From Halobacillus_A sp043497005 (lineage in GTDB: Bacteria; Bacillota; Bacilli; Bacillales; Halobacillaceae), in contig NZ_JBIEKE010000003.1 in the NCBI RefSeq assembly GCF_043497005.1, forward strand, positions 372,001-436,000: a DNA stretch of 64,000 bases, given 5' to 3'. Made by a program: the position numbers and the translations under genes. This document shows, one piece after another, positions 17,420-24,137 of the stretch (position 1 is its first letter; each line of letters starts with the position of its first letter). Under the pieces are notes generated by a model. The model did no database searches, was not told the DNA's origin, and worked only from the letters and a program-made list of their open reading frames with translations.

Positions 17420-18547
17420 TTACCACATGTGAATGTTATTGTTTGCGATGATTTCATCAATTTCCTCTAAACGATCTCCAATGATGGTTAAGTGTCCCAT
17501 TTTCCGGGTCGACCGTGAATCTCTCTTCCCGTAATCATGAAGGTGCAGTCCTTGATAATCTTCTAGTTTACTTAGCAATATATCTCGATGTTTTCCTAGC
17601 ACGTTAACCATGACGGCAGCCGGAAAACTATATACATGCAGGAGCGGAAGTCCGCAAATCGCCCGTACATGCTGCTCGAACTGTGAAACATTACAAGCTT
17701 CAATAGTATAGTGGCCTGAATTATGTGGTCTAGGCGCCATTTCATTAATGTATATACTTTCATCTTTTACGAACATTTCCACGGCAAACGTGCCAACAAT
17801 GTTTATCTTTTCCGCTAAACGAGTGACAGCTTCCTGGACCTTCGTTTCTACTTGAGAAGAAACAGTGGCAGGCACCCTTGTTTCATGCAGGATTTGATGA
17901 CGATGCACATTTTCTCCAATAGGAAAGAAGGTGATATTTCCATCCATTCCTCTTGTAAACACTTGGGAAATTTCAAGATCAAAAGCCAGCCATTTTTCAA
18001 CGATGTACTGCCCTCCGTCTTTCATAAAACTTTTAGCTTTAGTCAGATCTTCTTCGTATTCAAACTTCAACTGACCTTTTCCGTCGTATCCTCCGCTGAT
18101 TGTTTTAACAACAGCTGGAAAACCTATCGATTCTAAAGCCTCATGCAGCTGATCGACTGTCTGCACAATCGCATAGTCTGCGACTGGAAGGTCCGCTTCA
18201 ACAGCAATCGATTTTTCTTTTGTCCGATTTTGCGTCACTTCCAATGAGTAAGCCCCTTGAGGAAGCTTGTCCGCTTCTTCAAACCGCTTAGCCACTTCTA
18301 AATCTACGTTTTCAAATTCATAAGTGATCACATCACTTGCTTCACTCAGCTTTTCAGCTGCTTCCAAATCATCGTATTTAGCTTGTATATGAAGATCTGC
18401 AACTTGCGCACACGGACAATCTTCCGTTGGATCAAGTACGGCAATACGGTACCCCATATGCTTCGCGGAAACTGCCATCATACGACCAAGCTGTCCACCG
18501 CCGAGAATGCCAATTGTGTCTCCTGGGCGAATCACTTTATTGGTCAC
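17420..18547 (-). CDS. purK: N5-carboxyaminoimidazole ribonucleotide synthase
   Basis: ATP-grasp enzyme converting AIR and bicarbonate to N5-CAIR. It is about 375 residues. The N-terminus has IGILGGGQLGRMMAVSAKHM, the ATP-grasp core FPAVVKTISGGYDGKGQ, and the later part YINEMAPRPHNSGHYTIEAC. I place the start at GTG 18545-18547, six bases after GAGGTG; an in-frame GTG at 18556 lies within the ribosome site itself. It overlaps the purE 3' end by 11 bases. Confidence 0.96.
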   Translation of the reverse strand: MTNKVIRPGDTIGILGGGQLGRMMAVSAKHMGYRIAVLDPTEDCPCAQVADLHIQAKYDDLEAAEKLSEASDVITYEFENVDLEVAKRFEEADKLPQGAYSLEVTQNRTKEKSIAVEADLPVADYAIVQTVDQLHEALESIGFPAVVKTISGGYDGKGQLKFEYEEDLTKAKSFMKDGGQYIVEKWLAFDLEISQVFTRGMDGNITFFPIGENVHRHQILHETRVPATVSSQVETKVQEAVTRLAEKINIVGTFAVEMFVKDESIYINEMAPRPHNSGHYTIEACNVSQFEQHVRAICGLPLLHVYSFPAAVMVNVLGKHRDILLSKLEDYQGLHLHDYGKRDSRSTRKMGHLTIIGDRLEEIDEIIANNNIHMW

Positions 18548-19028
18548 GTAGTTCACCTCTCATTTTTTCGACTTTATTTTTCATCTCTTGACGATAATCA
18601 TTGAGCCGTGCAGCCACCTCTTCGTTAAATGCTCCAATCATTTCAGCGGCTAATAGACCAGCGTTCTTTGCGCCTGCTGTTCCTATAGCAACTGTTGCTA
18701 CAGGAACACCTCCAGGCATCTGTGCAATGGAGTAAAGGGAATCTACTCCACTTAATGCTTTCGATTGAACAGGAACTCCAATCACAGGCAGGGTCGTTTT
18801 CGCTGCCACCATGCCTGGCAGGTGAGCAGCTCCTCCAGCGCCGGCTATAATGACCTTAAGACCTTTACTTCTGGCTCTTTCCGCGTACTCAAACATGTCT
18901 TCTGGTGTACGATGAGCCGATATGATTTCTTTTTCATAGTCAATTTGTAATTCTTCTAATACATTGCACGTTTCCTTCATTGTTTCCCAATCGGAAATGC
19001 TTCCCATAATAACGCCAATTTGAGCCAT
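18537..19028 (-). CDS. purE: N5-CAIR mutase PurE
   Basis: Converts N5-CAIR to CAIR and is the first gene of the operon. It is 163 residues and begins MAQIGVIMGSISDWETM. Core motifs are SAHRTPEDMFEYA and IAGAGGAAHLPGMVAAKT. The frame is open to 19106, but that extension runs through the leader terminator. ATG 19026-19028 with AGAGGG upstream is the right start. Upstream lie, in order, the terminator, a guanine aptamer, a sigma-A promoter and PurBoxes. Confidence 0.98.
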   Translation of the reverse strand: MAQIGVIMGSISDWETMKETCNVLEELQIDYEKEIISAHRTPEDMFEYAERARSKGLKVIIAGAGGAAHLPGMVAAKTTLPVIGVPVQSKALSGVDSLYSIAQMPGGVPVATVAIGTAGAKNAGLLAAEMIGAFNEEVAARLNDYRQEMKNKVEKMRGELRDQ

Positions 19029-19060
19029 GCGATCCCTCTTTTTCTTAGAATAATCCATTA

Positions 19061-19104
19061 AAAAAGCCTGCTCATCCCCCTCGTATGAGAGGAGATAAAC
19101 AGGC
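19061..19104 (-). terminator. Leader terminator of the pur operon (riboswitch expression platform)
   Basis: On the minus strand GCCTGTTTATCTCCTCTC folds on GAGGGGGATGAGCAGGC and is followed by TTTTTT, between the purine aptamer and purE. This matches a ligand-controlled attenuation platform. Confidence 0.85.
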
Positions 19105-19141
19105 ACACGTGTATCCAGAATGAATCAACTGCTTGGTCTCC

Positions 19142-19209
19142 CCTCATAGTCCGGACATTTACGGTGTCCAGGTAGAAACGTTCGGGCCATATTCCCGACT
19201 TATATGAGG
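19142..19209 (-). promoter_or_regulatory. Guanine-type purine riboswitch aptamer, purE leader
   Basis: Minus strand: P1 begins CCTCATATAAG and closes with CTATGAGG. The conserved joining segments ATATGG and GTTTCTACC, plus CCGTAAA in the second loop, are all present. The specificity base in GGACTATG is C, which selects guanine or hypoxanthine rather than adenine. Confidence 0.93.
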
Positions 19210-19231
19210 TCCAATATGCAATTCTGATTTC

Positions 19232-19261
19232 ATCATAGCAATATCTAATTCATTCTGTCAA
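19232..19261 (-). promoter_or_regulatory. Sigma-A promoter of the pur operon
   Basis: Minus strand -35 TTGACA (19256-19261) and -10 TATGAT (19232-19237) with an 18-base spacer, placed just upstream of the riboswitch. Confidence 0.8.
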
Positions 19262-19265
19262 CGCA

Positions 19266-19310
19266 AATAACGAACATTTAAAATAAAATAAATAAAAATT
19301 GTTCGTGTTT
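19266..19310. promoter_or_regulatory. PurR-type PurBox pair upstream of purE
   Basis: AATAACGAACATT (19266-19278) faces an inverted copy read on the minus strand as AAACACGAACAAT (19310-19298). They match the PurBox consensus AWWWCCGAACWWT at 12 and 11 of 13 positions. The CGAAC cores start 30 bases apart. The pair covers the yebG stop codon. Confidence 0.75.
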
Positions 19311-19509
19311 ATAGTTTAACGGCATGAAAAACTATGGTTCTGTCTACAGGTTCATAGGTTTTTTCCCCATTTTCTGTAGTTTCTTGAAACACAGGCTCTT
19401 CAGAACGACGAATAGGAGTGTATCCATCATTCTTGATTCGTTCCAAACATTGATCAATCGTTTCATTTTTATATACCTCATAGCGCTTCTTGGTGTTCTT
19501 CTTGGGCAT
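19309..19509 (-). CDS. yebG: YebG-like NETI motif protein
   Basis: A small basic protein of 66 residues with the motif YKNETIDQCLERIKNDGY followed by TPIRRSEEPVF. This matches the NETI-motif family of Bacillales; function is unknown. It overlaps yebE by 32 bases and directly precedes the pur operon control region, as in B. subtilis. Its stop codon falls in a PurBox. Confidence 0.85.
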   Translation of the reverse strand: MPKKNTKKRYEVYKNETIDQCLERIKNDGYTPIRRSEEPVFQETTENGEKTYEPVDRTIVFHAVKL

Positions 19510-20047
19510 TACGAATCCTTCCCTTCTTCACTTGCTTCACCCAGAACCCGCCATGGATTTGTTTTGGTTCATAAGCAATAATAAATGCTTTCGGGTCAAT
19601 CAATTTGATCGTTTCATAGAGTAAAAGTTCATATTTACGAGGCGTAAGAATCTGCATAGCTAAACGATCGCCTTCCATACCATAGGCATACCAGCTTGTC
19701 ACGCCATAACCTTTATCACGAAGCATTTTAGTGAACTCAATGTCAGGATCCGACGAGATAACGTTAACTGTCGTATAACCAATGGCCAGCTTCTCTTCAA
19801 TCTTCATTCCAACAATTACACCGATCCCATAACCGACGGCGTATGCAATTACATTCTCAATCTTATTAAGATTATCCAGTACTAACCCTAAACCGATAAT
19901 ATAAATCAGAATCTCAAATGTACTAATAAAAGCTGCAAAATAGCGTTTTCCCTTTAACGTAAAAATCATCCGCAGGGTAAAAAACGAGACGTAGACAATA
20001 TTGACGATAAGGATGATCGCAATCATAACGAGTGTATTATCCAGCAT
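19478..20047 (-). CDS. yebE: YebE-like UPF0316 / DUF2179 membrane protein
   Basis: About 189 residues. Three hydrophobic segments occupy roughly residues 3-25, 35-55 and 60-80, followed by a DUF2179-type cytoplasmic domain (TTVNVISSDPDIEFTKMLRD, then GYGVTSWYAYG). Function is not established. The upstream extension to 20092 is rejected because ATG 20045-20047 has GGAGGA at a good distance. It forms an overlapping pair with yebG. Confidence 0.85.
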   Translation of the reverse strand: MLDNTLVMIAIILIVNIVYVSFFTLRMIFTLKGKRYFAAFISTFEILIYIIGLGLVLDNLNKIENVIAYAVGYGIGVIVGMKIEEKLAIGYTTVNVISSDPDIEFTKMLRDKGYGVTSWYAYGMEGDRLAMQILTPRKYELLLYETIKLIDPKAFIIAYEPKQIHGGFWVKQVKKGRIRNAQEEHQEAL

Positions 20048-20231
20048 GGGTATTCCTCCTATGCCCCTCCACCGCCACGTGAAAAAGCACATTCATTTAG
20101 ATGCTCACGTTTACGGTGCGCCTCGGGACATTCACCCAAACGATCAATCTGCATACACTATATACCATCATATCCTAGTGACACAATAAGATATTTTCAA
20201 AACTTTTGTCGAATGGAGGTTGTGCTGGATC

Positions 20232-20657
20232 ATGAGACAATTCGAAGATTGGAAGAAGAACTTCGACCGCTTTTTCGGGCAAGACTTTTGGGGTGATTTC
20301 GAAGGCTTTATGAAACCTTCAATTCCCCAAATGAACGTATATCAATATGATAACGAACTTCTCTGTATCGTTAATATTCCAGGTATGAATCATCCGAAGA
20401 ATGTAGATGTTCTCGTTGACCATGCTACGCTTACCTTAAGGGGTACCATAGATATCCACCATACAGGAGGGCATCAGTTAAAATCCGAGATTGCAACAGG
20501 AGCATTCGAACGATCCATTGACCTTCCCTTCCCAGTCCGCAGCGATAAGATGGAAGCAACGTATAAGCATGGACTATTAATTATTCAATTACACCGATTT
20601 ATTTCTGACTCGACGCGTCAAAAACCCGTTAAGATCCGCCACCTTGAAGATGAATGA
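20232..20657 (+). CDS. Hsp20 / alpha-crystallin family small heat-shock protein
   Basis: A 141-residue small heat-shock-type protein. After a Trp/Phe-rich start (MRQFEDWKKNFDRFFGQDFW) the alpha-crystallin domain runs from about residue 35 to 130, with PQMNVYQYDNELLCIVNIPG and the ending YKHGLLIIQL. The last resembles the usual G-x-L motif, but no C-terminal I-x-I anchor is obvious. ATG 20232 is used because GGAGGT lies 11 bases upstream. It is the only plus-strand gene in the yebE-pbuG interval, which suggests an insertion into the otherwise conserved gua-pur locus. Confidence 0.8.
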   Translation: MRQFEDWKKNFDRFFGQDFWGDFEGFMKPSIPQMNVYQYDNELLCIVNIPGMNHPKNVDVLVDHATLTLRGTIDIHHTGGHQLKSEIATGAFERSIDLPFPVRSDKMEATYKHGLLIIQLHRFISDSTRQKPVKIRHLEDE

Positions 20658-20661
20658 GGCC

Positions 20662-20680
20662 GGCCCTCTACTCGAGGGCC
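20662..20680. other. GC-rich hairpin between convergent hsp20 and pbuG
   Basis: GGCCCTC (20662-20668) pairs with GAGGGCC (20674-20680) between two convergent genes. There is no T run on either strand, so it is only a possible terminator. Confidence 0.4.
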
Positions 20681-20702
20681 CACCCTCTGTGCTGCGTAGC
20701 GT

Positions 20703-22037
20703 TTAAGCTAAGAAGATAAAGTATAGAATGAAAATGATAAATAAGCCATACATAATCGGGTGAATTTCTTTTCCTCTTCCTTTTAAAAGTAGAGTGATCG
20801 GATAAAAGATAAATCCAATCGCAATACCTGTCGCGATACTGTACGTTAGCGGCATGGATGCAATGGTAAAGAAAGCAGGGACGGCGATTTCGAATTGGTC
20901 CCAGTCAATATTCTTTAAGGTGGATGCCATGAGCACGCCCACAATAATTAAGGCTGGAGCAGTCACTTCTGCAGTAACGACAGAAAGCAGTGGTGAAAAG
21001 AATAAAGCTAACAGGAAGAATCCTGCAGTTACAACAGAGGCGAAACCTGTTCTCCCTCCAGCTCCAACACCTGCTGTTGATTCAATATAGGAGGTCGTTG
21101 TTGATGTTCCTGCAACAGCTCCGGCTACAGTAGCAGCTGAATCCGAGAATAGAGCACGACCTGCACGAGGCAATTTATTCTCTTTCATGTAACCTGCTTG
21201 AGTAGCAACTGCGACTAATGTTCCGGCTGTATCGAAAAAGTCGACAAATAAGAATGTTAGTATAACAACGAGCATTTCTATGGTGAAGATTTCACCAAAG
21301 TGAGTCAAAGCTGCGCCAAAGGTCGGTTCCAGGCTTGGTGCGGGTCCAACAATATCGCCTAGTCCAGCCGGAGGCGCGATAAGACCTGTCACAATCCCGG
21401 CAATTGCTGTTAAAATCATTCCGTAAAAAATTCCGCCTTTAATGCCAAGGGCCAGGAACATTACGGAGACGACGATACCAAAGATGGCAAGCATCGTGGT
21501 AGACTGAGTTAAATCACCTAGTGTTACAAGCGTATCTTCATTCCCTTGAACGATTCCTGCATTTTGAAAACCGATAAATGCTATAAAAAGTCCGATACCC
21601 GCCCCTACAGCAAGCTTCAGGTTAGCTGGAATTGCGTTAATAATCTTTTGGCGCAATCCTGTTAACGTTAAAAGAATAAAAATAAGTCCAGATGCTAAAA
21701 CGCCGGATAAAGCAGTTTCCCAAGGAATGCCGTAACCTAAAACTACGGTGTAAGCGAAGAAAGCATTTAACCCCATACCTGGTGCAAGAGCTATAGGATA
21801 TCTCGCGAATACCCCCATAATTAACGTACCGACAGCAGCTGCTATAGCTGTAGCGGTAAACACCGCTCCCTCGTCCATACGTGTAACACCTTCAGGCAGT
21901 TCTTCTATTCCTGTCAGTGCAAGTGTAGATGGGTTCACAAACAAAATATAAGCCATCGCAAGAAAGGTTGTCATCCCTGCCAGAAATTCAGTACGGTAAT
22001 TCGTACCGTGTTCCTGAAAACCAAAAAACTTTTTCAT
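20703..22037 (-). CDS. pbuG: Hypoxanthine/guanine permease PbuG (AzgA-like NCS2 family)
   Basis: A 444-residue polytopic membrane protein for purine base uptake. The start MKKFFGFQEHGTNYRTEFLAGMTTFLAMAYILFVNPS is typical of AzgA-like transporters (split here only for description). It contains the conserved ALAPGMGLNAFFAYTVV segment, TFLFVDFFDTAGTLVAVA, and GTSTTTSYIESTAGVGAGGRTG. At least ten hydrophobic segments can be seen. GGGGAGG precedes the ATG. It has its own promoter, PurBoxes, guanine riboswitch and terminator upstream. Confidence 0.94.
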   Translation of the reverse strand: MKKFFGFQEHGTNYRTEFLAGMTTFLAMAYILFVNPSTLALTGIEELPEGVTRMDEGAVFTATAIAAAVGTLIMGVFARYPIALAPGMGLNAFFAYTVVLGYGIPWETALSGVLASGLIFILLTLTGLRQKIINAIPANLKLAVGAGIGLFIAFIGFQNAGIVQGNEDTLVTLGDLTQSTTMLAIFGIVVSVMFLALGIKGGIFYGMILTAIAGIVTGLIAPPAGLGDIVGPAPSLEPTFGAALTHFGEIFTIEMLVVILTFLFVDFFDTAGTLVAVATQAGYMKENKLPRAGRALFSDSAATVAGAVAGTSTTTSYIESTAGVGAGGRTGFASVVTAGFFLLALFFSPLLSVVTAEVTAPALIIVGVLMASTLKNIDWDQFEIAVPAFFTIASMPLTYSIATGIAIGFIFYPITLLLKGRGKEIHPIMYGLFIIFILYFIFLA

Positions 22038-22102
22038 GTCTTTTTCCTCCCCTTTATATGTGAAATATCGCGAAGTTTAGGGGAAGTCGGCTGTGGAGTA
22101 AT

Positions 22103-22135
22103 AAAAACACCCTCAGCTTTATACGGCCGAGAGTG
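22103..22135 (-). terminator. pbuG leader terminator (riboswitch platform)
   Basis: Minus strand CACTCTCGGC pairs fully with GCTGAGGGTG (with G-U pairs) and is followed by TTTTTATT, between the aptamer and pbuG. Confidence 0.85.
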
Positions 22136-22193
22136 CTCTACACGAATCTACTAAAGAAATGAACCGCACGTAAGTATACGTGTGGTTATTCCT

Positions 22194-22260
22194 GACGTAG
22201 TCAGACCATTTACGGTAGTCCGGTAGAAACTCATGGGCCATATCCCCAAAATTATACGAC
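22194..22260 (-). promoter_or_regulatory. Guanine-type purine riboswitch aptamer, pbuG leader
   Basis: Minus strand GTCGTATAAT opens P1, followed by GATATGG, GTTTCTACC, CCGTAAA and the closing GACTACGTC. The specificity base in GACTACG is C. P1 uses CG..CG pairs in place of the common CAU/AUG. Confidence 0.92.
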
Positions 22261-22285
22261 AGCTTATTCACTTTTCTCTTTTAAC

Positions 22286-22314
22286 ATCTTACTAAGGTCG
22301 ACAAGATTCGTCAA
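22286..22314 (-). promoter_or_regulatory. Sigma-A promoter of pbuG
   Basis: Minus strand -35 TTGACG (22309-22314), 17-base spacer, -10 TAAGAT (22286-22291), just upstream of the aptamer. Confidence 0.8.
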
Positions 22315-22318
22315 CCTA

Positions 22319-22363
22319 AAAACCGAACATTAAATTGCTATTTCCACTACAACATTCGTTATT
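22319..22363. promoter_or_regulatory. PurR-type PurBox pair upstream of pbuG
   Basis: AAAACCGAACATT (22319-22331) matches the PurBox consensus at all 13 positions. An inverted, weaker copy (minus strand AATAACGAATGTT, 22363-22351, 10 of 13) lies with its core 30 bases away. This is the same geometry as upstream of purE, and it again covers the stop codon of the preceding gene (guaA). Confidence 0.75.
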
Positions 22364-23897
22364 CCCATTCAATCGTTGCTGGCGGCTTACTCGTTACATC
22401 ATACACGACTCGGTTGACGTGACTTACTTCGTTAACAATACGGGTAGAAATACGTTCTAACACATCCCAGGGGATGCGTGCCCAGTCTGATGTCATGCCG
22501 TCAATGGAAGTCACCGCTCGTATTCCAATAGTATGGTCATACGTGCGCTCATCTCCCATAACCCCTACGGAACGTATATCAGGAAGAACAGTAAAATATT
22601 GCCAAATGTCACGGTCAAGACCGGCTTTTTTGATTTCATCTCTTAATATGGCATCGGATTCACGAACAATTTCAAGTTTTTCTTCTGAAACAGCTCCTAA
22701 AATCCGAATGGCAAGGCCAGGCCCAGGGAACGGCTGACGCCACACAATATGATCAGGTACGCCCAATTCTGTCCCTAATGCACGCACTTCATCTTTAAAC
22801 AGTGTATTCAGCGGTTCAATTAATTGGAATTCCATGTCTTCAGGAAGTCCGCCTACGTTATGGTGAGACTTAATCGTTTGAGCAGTATCCGTACCGCTTT
22901 CTATAATGTCTGTGTAAAGCGTGCCTTGAGCTAAATAATCAATATCTCGCAGTCTGTCCGCCTCATCATCAAACACATAAATGAATTCGTTCCCGATAAT
23001 TTTACGTTTTTTCTCAGGATCAGAAACTCCTTCCAGCTTGCTGAGAAAACGTTCCTTCGCATCAACTTTAATTATATTCATATTAAAACCATCACCAAGC
23101 GTGCGCATTACATCGTCGGCTTCGTTTTTACGCAGCAGACCATGATCTACAAAAATACACGTTAATTGATCACCGATAGCCTTATGAATTAAAGCAGCTA
23201 CTACAGAAGAATCTACTCCGCCGCTTAACGCACATAGTACTTTACGATTGCCTACTTCTTCACGAATTTTTTCAACTTCCATTTCGACGATATGTTCCAT
23301 GGTCCAATCATCCGTGGCTTCACATACGTCAAATACGAAGCTTCGTAAAATATCGTTCCCATATTCAGAATGACGGACTTCCGGGTGGAATTGCACCCCA
23401 TACATTTGTTTATCATTGTTTCCAATAGCGGCAACAGGACAAGAAGGACTTGTCGCGTCTACTGTGAAACCGGGAGGTGCTTCAATAACTTTATCACTAT
23501 GGCTCATCCATACGGTTTGTGCCTTTGGCGTTTTACGGAAAAGTACAGGATCTTCGGATATTGCAATGTCTGCTTTGCCATATTCACGTTGATGAGCTCG
23601 TTCCACTTTTCCATTAAAGTGATGGGTCATAAGCTGCATGCCATAACAAATCCCAAGCACAGGAATGCCTAATTCGAATAGGTCTTCATCACAGCGGAAG
23701 CTGTTTTCACCGTACACACTGTTAGGTCCTCCGGATAAAATAATACCGCTTGGGTTTAACTCTTTAATTTCTTCTAATGTAATTTTGTGAGAACGAAGCT
23801 CACTGTAAACGCCAAATTCGCGGATACGTCGTGTAATCAATTGGTTGTATTGACTGCCAAAGTCTAGTACGAGGATCATGCCTTGCACTTGTTCCAT
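22359..23897 (-). CDS. guaA: GMP synthase (glutamine-hydrolysing)
   Basis: Converts XMP to GMP using glutamine and ATP. It is 512 residues. The N-terminal glutaminase has LVLDFGSQYNQLITRRIREF, the nucleophile in PVLGICYGMQLM (Cys about residue 86) and QFHPEV. The C-terminal ATP pyrophosphatase has the P-loop CALSGGVDSSVVAAL and ends TSKPPATIEWE. AAAGGAG precedes ATG 23897. Transcription is probably controlled by the adjacent guanine riboswitch. Confidence 0.98.
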   Translation of the reverse strand: MEQVQGMILVLDFGSQYNQLITRRIREFGVYSELRSHKITLEEIKELNPSGIILSGGPNSVYGENSFRCDEDLFELGIPVLGICYGMQLMTHHFNGKVERAHQREYGKADIAISEDPVLFRKTPKAQTVWMSHSDKVIEAPPGFTVDATSPSCPVAAIGNNDKQMYGVQFHPEVRHSEYGNDILRSFVFDVCEATDDWTMEHIVEMEVEKIREEVGNRKVLCALSGGVDSSVVAALIHKAIGDQLTCIFVDHGLLRKNEADDVMRTLGDGFNMNIIKVDAKERFLSKLEGVSDPEKKRKIIGNEFIYVFDDEADRLRDIDYLAQGTLYTDIIESGTDTAQTIKSHHNVGGLPEDMEFQLIEPLNTLFKDEVRALGTELGVPDHIVWRQPFPGPGLAIRILGAVSEEKLEIVRESDAILRDEIKKAGLDRDIWQYFTVLPDIRSVGVMGDERTYDHTIGIRAVTSIDGMTSDWARIPWDVLERISTRIVNEVSHVNRVVYDVTSKPPATIEWE

Positions 23898-23945
23898 TTG
23901 GGTTTCATCTCCTTTATTTACTTCACTTTCGATCGATCGGCTTGA

Positions 23946-23998
23946 AATAAAAAATGAACTTCTGCTCCCGTTTTAACACGGTGAAGGCAGAAGTTCAT
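23946..23998 (-). terminator. guaA leader terminator (riboswitch platform)
   Basis: Minus strand ATGAACTTCTGC pairs with GCAGAAGTTCAT as a 12-bp perfect stem followed by TTTTTTATTT. Confidence 0.88.
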
Positions 23999-24022
23999 GT
24001 AAAAGACAATACACGATCCCTG

Positions 24023-24093
24023 CCTTCATAGTCAGAGCATTTACGGTGCTCCGGTAGAGACTTTCGGTCCATATTACCGAGGATATATGAAGG
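24023..24093 (-). promoter_or_regulatory. Guanine-type purine riboswitch aptamer, guaA leader
   Basis: Minus strand CCTTCATATA, ATATGG, GTCTCTACC, CCGTAAA and CTGACTATGAAGG. The specificity base is C. J2/3 reads GTCTCTACC where most copies have GTTTCTACC, a change at the position equivalent to U48 of the xpt aptamer. Confidence 0.92.
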
Positions 24094-24137
24094 TTGATGA
24101 TTAATTTCATTCATTCTATCAACCGCAACGACGGGAA

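Noticed and set aside
19029..19106. N-terminal extension of PurE
   Set aside because: It would translate the leader terminator hairpin; the downstream ATG has a proper ribosome site and the family N-terminus.
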